Source of the DNA: Symsagittifera roscoffensis
Lineage: Eukaryota > Xenacoelomorpha > Acoela > Convolutidae
Assembly: GCF_963678635.1 (NCBI RefSeq)
Contig: NC_087062.1
Span: 9,842,670-9,906,669 of the forward strand
Direction of reading: 5' to 3'
DNA: 64,000 nt
The notes beneath the pieces were generated by a model. It had not been told where the DNA came from, ran no database searches, and saw only the letters and a list, made by a program, of their open reading frames with translations. The position numbers and the translations under genes were made by a program. Of the stretch, positions 22,961 through 34,049 are shown piece after piece. Numbering within the stretch: the first letter of the stretch is position 1; every line of letters starts with the position of its first letter.

Positions 22961-24364
22961 CGAAGCTCGGCCTCGTAATGATTGAAGGAGATCGTAACCA
23001 TGTATCACATAAAACCATATATCACAGTTCAAATGAAATTAAAAAGAGTTATTGATACTAGCAAAACTAGATATTGGCTAAATACCTCAAATCTGTCAGC
23101 CTTCATGAAAAATAAACATCTTAAGAACACAAAGTCATTAGGCCAAAAAAATAAAGCATTTATTAAAAGTAATATCAAGTGTAGCCAATTCATCACTTGC
23201 CGTCGAGACACCCCTCCCCTCCCCCTCCACCTCCCCCGTTAGTTATTATAATTGTCTTAGCCCACCCAACCTAATTTTTTTCAAAGGTCCCCTCGAAACC
23301 AAAACACACTTGGTCACTGTCGAAAAAGTTGAAACATGTTCGAGCAGAGTCAAAACATACCCAACTTTGGTCAAAAGAGTCAAAGCATACGCATACGTCG
23401 AGCACAGTCAAAGCACAGGTCAAGCACAACCTGATTTTATCGGAATATGGTTTTTGTAAAGATTTTAATCAATTTTTAACTTAGAAACAGAGCAAAAAAA
23501 TCGGCTAAGAAAAACCTCCGCCAGGAAGTTGCAATGAGCAACAATTTTTTTGAAAAGATCCCTAATTTTAAAATTTTCAGAGGGAGCTTTTATTTTTTTA
23601 ATTTAAGAGTTCCTGCGGCATAAAAAAGGAAATTTTTTGTCAAAAATTCTAAAAATATCAAATTTCAAATCAACAGTTTCAGTTCACATTTGTTAAGAAA
23701 AAGCAAACTGAAAGGTTCAATTTGTAACATTTAGTTTTTGATGCAAAACATTCGAGTTTTACATATTTTTTTCAGAGTTTATTTTTAATTCATTCATCAT
23801 CAGAAAAAATTAACTGAAATTGAACTAATTTTATTTGATAGTCGAGAGAGACAAAAAAGTCAAAACATGGATCAACCACTGTCAAAACATAGGTCGAGAA
23901 AAGTAGAGATATACCCATTTTTGCTATAAAGTCGAAACATATCAATGCGGGGTCCAAAAACTAACTTTTAAAGAATGTCGGTTGTAGAAATTTGGTCAAG
24001 AAAGTCGAAATATGTATGAACCGGGTCGAACAAAGTCGAACAGTTTTTCGGTTGGGTCGAAAAGTTGAAACTTACATAAATTTCAAAGGCAACCCGCGGG
24101 AAACACAATCCATTGATAGAAAAACTGTTTGCTCTGTAGCTTCAGAAATATTCAAATAAAACATAAATGAACTGAGTCGAACAAAGTCGAAAAGTTTGTC
24201 TGTTGGGTCAAAAAGTTGAAACTTACAAAAACTTCAAAACCTACCCGTTTTGTGGTAGGACTTATGATTTGTTTTTAAGTTCAGTTCAAATTGATTTGAT
24301 ACAAGTTTAGAAAAGTACTCTTCAGTTACGCAAAAAGAAATGCTGGCAAATTTTTCAATTGATT
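22922..24364 (+). repeat. 1.43-kb tandem duplication, unit 1
   Basis: Begins TTTGGCCTGTTGCGGATTC and ends GCAAATTTTTCAATTGATT. Unit 2 follows after a few bases. The units differ by scattered substitutions and one 22-bp block (23013-23035 region) present only in unit 1. The interior carries a loose satellite of GTCGAAACATA/GTCAAAACATAC phrases and two pyrimidine-rich runs. No gene recognised; a short shared frame ending ...SQFITCRRDT has no known motif. Confidence 0.9.
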
Positions 24365-24375
24365 TTTCAATTGAT

Positions 24376-25800
24376 TTTGGCCTGTTGCGGATTCCGCTTA
24401 CAATGCAGAGAATGCGAAGCTCGGCCTCGTAATGATTGAAGGAGATCGTAACCATGTATCACATAAAATGAAATTAAAAAGAGTTATTGATACTAGCAAA
24501 ACTAGATATTGGCTAAATACCTCAAATCTGTCAGCCTTCATGAAAAATAAACATCTTAAGAACACAAAGTCATTAGGCCAAAAAAATAAAGCATTTATTA
24601 AAAGTAATATCAAGTGTAGCCAATTCATCACTTGCCGTCGAGACACCCCTCCCCTCCCCCTCCACCTCCCCCGTTAGTTATTATAATTGTCTTAGCCCAC
24701 CCAACCTAATTTTTTCCAAAGGTCCCCTCGAAACCAAAACACACTTGGTCACTGTCGAAAAAGTTGAAACATATTCGAGCAGAGTCAAAACATACCCAAC
24801 TTTGGTCAAAAGAGTCAAAGCATACGCATACGTCGAGCACAGTCAAAGCACAGGTCAAGCACAACCTGATTTTATCGGAATATGGTTTTTGTAAAGATTT
24901 TAATCAATTTTTAACTTAAAAACAGAGCAAAAAAATCGGCTAAGAAAAACCTCCGCCAGGAAGTTGCAATGAGCAACAATTTTTTTGAAGAGATCCGCAA
25001 TTTTAAAATTTTCAGAGGGAGCTTTTATTTTTTTTAATTTAAGAGTTCCTGCGGCATAAAAAAGGAAATTTTTTGTCAAAAATTCTAAAAATATCAAATT
25101 TCAAATCAACAGTTTCAGTTCACATTTGTTAAGAAAAAGCAAACTGAAAGCTTCAATTTGTAACATTTAGTTTTCGATGCAAAACATTCGAGTTTTACAT
25201 ATTTTTTTCAGAGTTTATTTTTAATTCATTCATCATCAGAAAAAATTAACTGAAATTGAACTAATTTGATTTGATAGTCGAGAGAGACAAAAAAGTCAAA
25301 ACATGGATCAACCACAGTCAAAACATAGGTCGAGAAAAGTAGAGACATACCCATTTTTGCTATAAAGTCGAAACATATCGATGCGGGGTCCAAAAACTAA
25401 CTTTTAAAGAATGTCGGTTGTAAAAATTTGGTCAAGAAAGTCGAAATATGTATGAACCGGGTCGAACAAAGTCGAACAGTTTTTCGGTTGGGTCGAAAAG
25501 TTGAAACTTACATAAAATTCAAAGGCAACCCGCGGGAAACACAATCCATTGATAGAAAAACTGTTTGCTCTGTAGCTTCAGAAATATTCAAATAAAACAT
25601 AAATGAACTGAGTCGAACAAAGTCGAAAAGTTTGTCTGTTGGGTCAAAAAGTTGAAACTTACAAAAACTTCAAAACCTACCCGTTTTGTGGTAGGACTTA
25701 TGATTTGTTTTTAAGTTCAGTTCAAATCGATTTGATACAAGTTTAGAAAAGTACTCTTCAGTTACGCAAAAAGAAATGCTGGCAAATTTTTCAATTGATT
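24376..25800 (+). repeat. 1.43-kb tandem duplication, unit 2
   Basis: Near-identical to unit 1 along its whole length, lacking the 22-bp block. The high identity of non-coding sequence implies a recent event. Confidence 0.9.
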
Positions 25801-26431
25801 AGTATCGTGGAATAGTGGTAGTTTAAAAAAAATCTAACAAAAGTTTTCCACGTGATATACTTTTTAGACATTCGAACGTTGAAAAAAATTCAAGATATTT
25901 TACCTTTTTTAGTTTTCTTAGTTCACCTTTGAATCTCTTTTTACTACCTTTTAGTGTAATTTGAAAAACACCTTACGAATTACAATTTATCAATAATTGC
26001 GCGCTGTCTATAGACAACTGAGGTGTTTGTCGACTTTTGCTATGTTTTGACGTATTTTTTTGATAATTAAGGATATCAGTGTTAATCATTTTTCTAAACT
26101 AAAATTATTTCAGTTTTCCAAATTTTTTCGGGTGATTCTCTTTTTTTGAAATTGTTTTTCAAGCTGAATCCATGAATGACAAGGTAAAATTTGCTACGAA
26201 ACATTGGTAACAATGTAAATGGTGAATTTCAAAAGCTTTGTATGAAATAAGTGTTTGTCACGTTTCTTGATTACTGATCTTTCAGTAGATATTATTCATT
26301 GTTAAGCAGTTTGTTTTCTACTCTAATTCAGTTGTACAAAAAATTTCTTAGAAGATGTGCTTTAAAATCTAAAATGAGGAATCGGAACAGTGTTTTGGCT
26401 AAAACATTAAAGGAGCTCCACACAACAGCCA

Positions 26432-27410
26432 CCCGCATCCAAGTTTAGGCGTAAATTTTTGATTGTAACGGATTTTTATGATGATTTTTTGACAATTATA
26501 ATCGATTATAATTACCAAAACTAGCTCTTTAAGGGATTTATAATTGATTATAATCTTGATATTTTCCAAGAGATTATAATCTCTTATAATCGATTATAAT
26601 TGATTATAATTGATTATAGTTCTTACTAAAAACCCTTAAAATCAATTATAATCGATTATAATTGATTATAATCTCTTATTTTGCCGAAATTTTCCAAATT
26701 CGAATTCTATCTTATGGGTTATTATTTTTGGAGTCTATAAGAAAATCTCTAAAAGAGAGATCTCTTGACCACTTTGCTTCATCTGAACACAAAGTTTTAC
26801 CGCGAAACAAAAGTGTCATAGAGATCCTTTCATATGAGTGGAAAGGTTCTCGCGGTAGATGAAAATTAAATTTTCCGAATCAATCATGAAACTAAATCAG
26901 TTTGCTGATGCTTTGGTGTTTAAAAAAGCTTAACAGATGCATCACAAAACAACTCTAATGGGGAAGAAATGAAAAAAAAATTATAAAATTGAATTAAATG
27001 GAAAACTTTAAAAATATTTTTCTCATTTTTCATAGGAACCAACGTCCACAAAAAGCATAAAATATAAGCAATTTAGATGCAACTTCGAATACAAAAATGG
27101 CAAAAAAAGGGATTATAATCAATTATAATCGATTATAATAAATGTTTGTGCAAAACTAATGAAATAGAAATTTGAATAAAAATAATGGATTAAAATCAAA
27201 TATAATCGATTATAATTGCATCGAAAAATAGACGAATAAATAATCGATTATAATCAATTATAATGGATTATAATCAACTATAATTTGATTTTAAAAAGAG
27301 AGATTATAATCGATTATTAATTGATTAAAATCGATTGTTTCTCAATTTTAGTGAGACTGGTACTTAAATCGTAATATAATTGATTATTAACGCTTGAAAC
27401 TGGATGCGGG
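26432..27410. mobile_element. Non-autonomous inverted-repeat element with palindromic AT array
   Basis: The left end reads CCCGCATCCAAGTTTAGGCG. The reverse complement of the right end reads CCCGCATCCAGTTTCAAGCG, giving imperfect terminal inverted repeats. Inside, GATTATAATCGATTATAAT and relatives are repeated about 20 times in two blocks (26500-26680 and 27110-27350). ATTATAATCGATTATAAT is its own reverse complement, so the strand can fold into many alternative cruciforms. No target duplication is evident and no transposase is present. Confidence 0.75.
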
Positions 27411-29044
27411 CAATCTATTGTTTCAGTTGGTTTTAGTTAGATTTGAGTCTGGAAGAGAAAACTAATTCTGATAAAATTATAGCGAAAAAATAAAAACTCT
27501 AAACCTCTTTCGTGAAAAATCGGATCAGGAAGAAGCAAGAACTTGCTTGAAGTCTCACTGAAACAAGACGCAAAAAAATAGCCGAAATTTAGTTGGAGCG
27601 CACGCATTGGAGAGCGGGACTGATATATTACCCAACTTTGCGAACCGCACAAACATAAATTTCAACAAAAGGTTATCTTAAGATTTCAATCCTGCTACAA
27701 AAGAGAATTCCTAGGAATTCTTGAATAACCTGAAAATTTCAAAACATTGCTTTTTGTGGAAATCAGAGCGGTCGTAAGACTTTTTGATGATAAACACAAG
27801 GTTGGTCACGACAAGTCTCAATTCGGTTTTTGGGAGAACTACTTGTTTTATGATGTCTTTCATATTGTAAAGAATTCATTCTAAAGGGCAATAATGGCTA
27901 AAATGGGACATATAGCACTCGCGGAGTTTTCAAAAGCATTTTTTGAATCGATCGGGACGTTTTGACAATAGCCTTGTTAAGTTTTCTACCGGTTAATGAC
28001 AAAATCTTCACCAAGGACGAACTCTAACTAATGTGCCAGAACTCTATGAACTAAGAGGAGATGAACCAGAGAATAAATTTGGGCCCTTTTTTCTTGATGT
28101 ATGTTTTAATGATGTTGAATCCCTTGTCCACATTTTATTTCAGTGAGCGACGATTGCTTAAAGATGAACGCGAACAATATTTTGGATTCAGTTTTATCAG
28201 ATTTGCAAATATCAGATCGAATAATTCAGTCACAAATTTTCAGAGTTTAACGCTTCAGAAACCCTGATTTCTCCTTCCTATTTATTGAAAAAAGCGATAA
28301 TGAGTTTTTAAAATATTACCATAATAACTATGATATATATTTAGAATTAAGCTCACATGTCATAATTGACTAACAAAAAATGACAGACGCAAAAAAAACA
28401 TTTAATTTCACATTGAAAAATCTACTCACACCCGCTTTCAAGTTTTTTCTCCAATGGGTTAGTATCATTCAATTTGATTGCTCAATTTTAGTCTTCTATC
28501 TTCTACAGTGTTGTCAAAGTTCCGGAAATTTTCTAAAAACAGTCGATTTGGGTTGTGAACAGAACAAACCTCGGCATTAGAAGTAAGAAAATTATCACCA
28601 GCAGAAAAAACCGCAGTGTAACCAAATTATTGAATTTACTTAACTGCACGCTAACCAAACGGGAAACAAAAAAAATTTCCGTAACGACACCCAGCTAGTG
28701 ACATGAAAACTGAAAATAAATGAGAGAACATCTCAGATCAATTTGAAAAACCATAGTTCAACAGTTTTTCTTCATATACCAGTTTTCCTTCTTTCTTAAC
28801 AAAAAAAATTTAACAAGAAATCGACTTTTTGTGAAACGAAGCTACTAGAAACAATTCGAAATGTCATCGAAGTAATTTTTCTTGGCAATGAAATCATAGT
28901 TGAAATCACTAAACGCAAAAGAGAGCTAATCAGCGCACAGATGTGATTTTCAAGTTAAAAAGAGGAAAATTAGAAGATAACAAAACGTTGAACATGGTGC
29001 TAAAATGTTGTTGGGTTTCCTCATAACGACATTTTTGTAACAGA
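27411..29044. other. Non-coding stretch
   Basis: No motifs, repeats or splice-supported exons recognised. The open frames at 28061-28267 and 28380-28580 show no family features. Confidence 0.5.
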
Positions 29045-29527
29045 TTTCGAAGAAAACGGAATATTTATATTCTGTGTGGTTTTTTACTCAGTCAATTTTT
29101 GCTGATCAAAATAATAGTTTTTAACATTAATTTTTTATACCCCATTGAAGATATCGACTTTCTTCAAAATGTTCAAATTCAAAATGATATTTCACCACCA
29201 ATTTTTTTTGTAAACTTTTGGGGGTTTGAAAATTGCCAAATTGGCCATGTTTTGAACTAAATTATGTGCGCTTTAAGTGTTAATGCATAACGCTCAGGGC
29301 TTAACGCGAATTATTTATGCGTGAGGAATTATCCCGTAAAATAAATCGTCACAATTTGAAATGAGGCTAGCTAATCAGCCGTAATAATTTCGTACGACTC
29401 ACAACTTCAAATTTTGATATTGTCCAAAATATATAGGTTTTCAATATTTTTTTCCCAAAAAACTATTCGATATGAATGAAGGGACAGTCGGGACATTCAG
29501 GGCTTTGCCCTGATATACGAGCAGTCT
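29045..29527 (+). repeat. Hairpin-ended dispersed repeat, copy 3 (diverged)
   Basis: Starts near AACGGAATATTTATATTCTG, passes GCCAAATTGGCCATGTTT and ends with the hairpin CAGGGCTTTGCCCTG and CGAGCAGTCTTGTTA. Same orientation as copy 1 at 10230-10752 but more divergent. Confidence 0.65.
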
Positions 29528-29584
29528 TGTTATTGTTTTAGTTTGTTTTAGATAGATTTAAGTCTGCATTTAAAGCAAAAAAAT

Positions 29585-29637
29585 TAACAAGATATCTCGT
29601 ATCAGGTCGAGGCCTTGAATGTTCCGACTGTCCATAA
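29585..29637 (-). repeat. Terminal fragment of the hairpin-ended repeat
   Basis: Only the end module is present: TAACAAG, then TCTCGTATCAGG, a degraded hairpin and AATGTTCCGACTG. It is in inverted orientation to copy 3 just upstream. Confidence 0.55.
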
Positions 29638-29833
29638 ACTGGTCTCAAATAGTTTTTGGTTAATGAAATATTGACAAACTCGTGTATGGAATTAATAAGA
29701 CCAGTTAGCCTGCCTCAATATATATTGGAATGGTTTTTCGGATAATTCGCTACGCGCAAATAATGCGCGTTCAGCTTTTGGCGTAGTTTAATCACAGCGC
29801 TTGTCACGTTAGTATGTCCACAGCAACAATTAA

Positions 29834-29897
29834 GTCTGGGTAGTCTAGTGGTTGGCGCGCTCTCTCTGGGAAGATCCATGGTTCGATCCCATAGAGC
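29834..29897 (+). repeat. tRNA-like sequence, probable SINE head
   Basis: Contains TAGTCTAGTGGTTGG, which fits an RNA polymerase III A box, and GGTTCGATCCC, which fits a B box, about 33 bases apart. The acceptor and anticodon stems do not pair convincingly, so it is more likely a tRNA-derived SINE head or tRNA pseudogene than a working tRNA. It abuts copy 2 of the hairpin-ended repeat. Confidence 0.55.
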
Positions 29898-29904
29898 ATA
29901 AAAG

Positions 29905-30425
29905 TATAACAAGACTGCTCGTATCAGGGCGAGGCTCTGAATGTTCCGACTGCCTTTTAAGGTCTAAGGAGCAGTAAAAAAATGAAAAGTTAAAAGTCAA
30001 ACAAAAAAATAATTTTTTTTTCGATATTGATAGTTTTGCAAAAATCATCCCCTCACACGCCATATAAAGTACAAAAAGATTGTTTTCGCTCGTACTAACA
30101 AATCAATTATGACAATAAAGCTTTCTTCAACCAATATGGAACAATTTCTCAGAAGAATTAAATCTTCCTTACGCGTTGATAGCGCGATATATATGGCGCA
30201 TTAATTGTCCAAAATTGGCCAAAATGGCAATCTTTAAACCCCCATAACTTTTCAAAATAAATCACAGAATAAATATCTTTTCAAATTTAAGCTCAGGACA
30301 ACAATACCTTTCGAATGATATTTTAAAAATTCAGCCAAAATGGCTAGTTAAAAAGTCGAATACTGTCTGAAGAAAAAAAAAACCCACCCCAAGCACAAAT
30401 ATTCCGTTACTTACGTAAAAGTCAG
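29905..30425 (-). repeat. Hairpin-ended dispersed repeat, copy 2
   Basis: Reverse complement of 10230-10752. It starts TAACAAGACTGCTCGTATC with the hairpin CAGGGCGAGGCTCTG, passes GCCAAAATGGCAATC, and ends AAATATTCCGTTACTTACG. Confidence 0.7.
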
Positions 30426-31799
30426 AAGAACAATGCTAAAATGGAGAACTACAAATCCTAATAGTGTCTGTGACCATGCCGGCTTACTTGTTTTTTTGTC
30501 AAACAAATCAGTCATCAGAAACAATCATTGGATTCAGTTGCGTGATATAACATGTTGAAGCCATTTTAGCCTGTAATTGAACAATATTTACTAATTTAAA
30601 AAAAAAATTTTCGCACTGTCAAGAAAAACTGGTTTAAATTTTTTGTGTTTCAAATCAATTCCGAGCTTCGAACCAATTCAAAGCAATTTTTTTGTAGTAG
30701 GGTAATCTGCAAAACTTTTAGTTCCTTTCAGTACAAATTTTTTCGACGTTTACTTAGCGCTGTGCTAGGAATAAAACAATTAATTAACAAACAGTTGATT
30801 TTCTTGAAAATTCATTATGATTTTTTGACAAAAAATTTTCCCTCAATTTGCCTACGTTATTGAACAGTCAAGTTTGTCAGATTCTGGTCTTATGTTGAGT
30901 TTTTTTATTGTATTCATTATGATTTTTACAGACAATTTTTTTATCTCAATTCGCATACGTTACCGTGACTGTCAACTTTGTTCAATTCTAGGTTTTGTTT
31001 GATCCTTTGATTAGACAACACTCTAGAATATGTCACTTATTTGAAAAAAAAACTTTATATTTATTTTTTAAACAATATGGTAGGAGCATTCTGTGCCACT
31101 TGCTTGGCAACCGGCCATCCTTGTTTCATTAGGTAATTGTCGTGGTTGCTGTTCATTGAAAAGTTGTATTGCCAAGATGGATAAACTCAAGCGACCATTT
31201 TTTGGGTAGAAACTTTTCAATTTTTTGGAAGTTGGTAATTTTTTTATTGTAGTACCAAACAGTAAAAGTCCATCGTTCTCTATTATTTTTTGTCTATTTT
31301 TTGCTGACTAGTTTTTCATCATTTCATCGAATCAAAACATCTTTTGAGAAATGTAAAAAGAGTCGAGATGGTTGTGTATCAAATCAACTAGATTGAGAAA
31401 ACTAGAACCTGCATAGAATTAACAAAAGTACGCCCCCATTATGTTGGAACTAATGTGCTCTTTATGTTGAAAACAGTTTGTTCAGATTCTGGTAGAATCA
31501 ATCTGTGAATAATTTAAATTTTACAGAAGTTACTCGTGTCCTCTATCCAGTACTTCCATCTTAAAATTGTTGGAGAGAAAGCACAATTACAGAGGCACTT
31601 CTTTTATAAAGGTAAAGTTTTTTCACTAGTACTTCATCATTTTGCTTAGTCAAAAACCAAAGAATTAGCAGTAAAGTTTAATTTGCATAGAAACAAAAAG
31701 GAGAATCAGATGGTTTAGAATCATGCCAACCTGATGAGAAAACTAACTGCTGCACAGAATAAATTAGAGTTGGAAGCAACTCAAAATTGAGTTAGGACA
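30426..31799. other. Non-coding stretch flanking the large LTR element
   Basis: AT-rich, nothing recognised. The phrase TTCATTATGATTTTT followed by ACA and a TTTTC-rich run is duplicated at about 30810 and 30915. Confidence 0.5.
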
Positions 31800-32197
31800 G
31801 AGGTGGTTAACTCATAGAGTAATTTCGGATAGGGTACACCGTCTGCTCGTCACGCTATCTTATTTTCGGCCGGATAGATTCGTGCAACTTCTTAGTCTAA
31901 TACCGATCCTAATCTTACTCTTATACTATCTAGTCTCAGGTTGTTTAACTAGTCTCTGCTAGGCTCAATAGATCTAGGGTATACTGGTTTATTGCGGCTG
32001 CTGAAGTCTTCTTGGAGAGTCAACTAATTTCTAAGTTAAATTCAAATCTCTCTGGTGCTGAAATTACAAGTAATTCCAGCACTTACAAATAAGTGGGTTG
32101 TTAGTTAGATGGATCATGATTGGTTAATATTAAATACTTTACAGTGGTAAAATATCTAATTTATCCAATCATAAAATGTAGTTTAGATCAGGTTCCA
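31800..32197 (-). repeat. 3' LTR of the large element
   Basis: Identical to 50290-50687, which argues for a very recent insertion, conversion between LTRs, or an assembly effect. It carries the AATAAA signal at 31993-31988 on the element strand. Host sequence left of it ends GAGTTAGGACA. Confidence 0.95.
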
Positions 32198-32205
32198 CCC
32201 ATCCG
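32198..32205 (-). promoter_or_regulatory. Candidate polypurine tract
   Basis: On the element strand CGGATGGG directly precedes the TGGAACC start of the 3' LTR, the position where plus-strand DNA synthesis is primed. It is short for a polypurine tract. Confidence 0.45.
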
Positions 32206-33700
32206 GGTTTTACAGAGTTTTTTAGAATGGTCTTTCTGCAATTCAAAGGATGGATGATGAACGTTGGTTTTTGGCGAACATCATATTTCGTCTGGGTTCT
32301 TTTGTTAGAGAAGTTCCAGGTTCAATCGTTGTGTCTTCTCATGACAACGACTGGGTTTTTGCAACAAACTCAAATCTGATTTCAGAATGGTTGGCTATGA
32401 CAGGTTTTTTCGTTTCTTGTAGAGAACTTCTTTTGGGTTGACCTTGTCTGGGAATGGCGTGGAGATTGTGCGTGGAGGGGATGCCTGGTTACTCGGATCT
32501 GTACGTATACTTGAACATCGAGGTGGTCATTGTTCTAGTTCAATGAAGTCCTTTTCTGCGAAGTCAAGTCGTACTCTAAATCCTTTGAGTTGTGATTGTG
32601 GGCGGCATATTGATTGTGGTTGGCCATTCTTTTTCGAGTGTAGTGGGTTCATTTTGTCTTTGGATGTTCGTCTTTGGTGTTGTATGCTGATCTATATACT
32701 GCAAGATATAATTTACATTTTATAAAATTTTTATTAGTTTGGTGTTTTAATTATGATTTTGGTTAGTTGTTTTCACAAAAGCTTTTTGTTTTAGTTCAGT
32801 TATTTTGAAGAGTTACTCACCCTTGAGTACCTCTTATTAAAAATAGAAGTGTGGTCACAAAGCGTGGATGTAGCGCGGTGGGTTAGGCCGGCTTTAGAGC
32901 ATGCTCAGGACGTCCTCTCTGGTGGGTTAGGCCAGGAGTGGGAGTATGATTTCGTGCGGTTTCTGTGAGAGGTCCTGTTATGTGATAACGTTTTATGTCG
33001 AGTTTATTGTGGTTTTTCTTATGTTTCGTTGGTTGTGTCCTTTTTTCAAAAATCAAATTGTTTTTGGTATGGGTTTGTCTTTCGACTTTTTTGTGTTTTG
33101 TTATTTCTTTCTTAGACTTTATAATAGTCTTCAAAAGAATAAATTATCCAGTTTTAAACTGGGTTAATCCGGTTTGGGTACCGTTGGTTTCCTTTTCTTA
33201 GTCATGCTGTTATTCTATGTGTTGTGGTGTTTAGTAAGCTGCATTGGTTAGTTTTATTTAGTATATAATTCCTTTCCAACCGGGTTAGAGGAAAGTTTGA
33301 AACTTGTTATCGTGTGTTAGAGTTGTTGAGTGTGAAAGCTTGAAACTGAAATTCATTATTTAAACAATTCTTCGTGGGCGAGCTGTGCGAGTTTGGATAG
33401 AATTCTTTGTGCGAGTGAATGAAAATATCAAAAGGTTAGTACTGCATTCGCGTTTTATCAATTTACTACATAGAATTTCAATTTTACTGCTAGTTTTGGG
33501 GAAAAATTAAGTTACAAATTTTCATCATTATTAGAATTACTGCTTTTTAGGGAAATAATTTATAAATTAATTTACTAAATTTGTATGAACTTTATTTAAT
33601 TTAGCTGGTGCAAAAGATTATTAGAGTTTTGAACAATTTGGAGAAGTTTTCTATTTTTTATTTTTCTTTTGTGTATTTTGCAGATAATCGTGAGATGAAG
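32206..33700. other. 3' untranslated/unknown part of the large element
   Basis: Lies between the accessory ORF and the 3' LTR. Short frames exist on both strands (for example 33134-32883 on the minus strand, Lys/His-rich) but none shows a motif. Two plus-strand frames (32250-32441, 32438-32725) overlap by four bases; I cannot support them as genes. Confidence 0.5.
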
Positions 33701-33793
33701 ACTAAAAATCAAAATGAGGTATGGATAAAGAATGGTTAGTTTTTTATTTTAAATTTATTAGTTTAGAATATATATATAAATTATACTTACCTG
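33701..33793 (-). other. Candidate ~89-bp intron in the element's 3' region
   Basis: On the element strand a consensus donor CAG|GTAAGT (exon end 33791) directly follows the stop at 33796-33794. A plausible acceptor TTTTGATTTTTAG ends at about 33702. If used, it is a small 3'-untranslated intron or part of a longer spliced gene. Confidence 0.4.
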
Positions 33794-34049
33794 TTAGTCG
33801 TCGGGGAAAAAACCGTGGGGGAAGATGTCGTGGATTATGTCGGAATTTGTTAGTAACTTTGCTAGTATGCGAATGATGTTTTTAGTTTGAAGCAGTGGCC
33901 AAAGCAATTGAAGTGCTTTAATGGTTTTTAGTTCTTCAGTGCCAACTGCAAACTCATAAGGTGTGTTCTGGATGAGATTATATAATTTGTGGTTATATTT
34001 AGTGTTGTGGATGAATTCTAATATGGGGATTTCTATAGGTTGAACAAAT

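Noticed and set aside
29834-29900. Functional tRNA gene
   Set aside because: A and B boxes are present but the acceptor and anticodon stems do not pair.
32250-32725. Two plus-strand frames overlapping by four bases near the 3' LTR as an antisense gene (HBZ-like)
   Set aside because: No motif or conservation evidence; left only as an unexplained coincidence.
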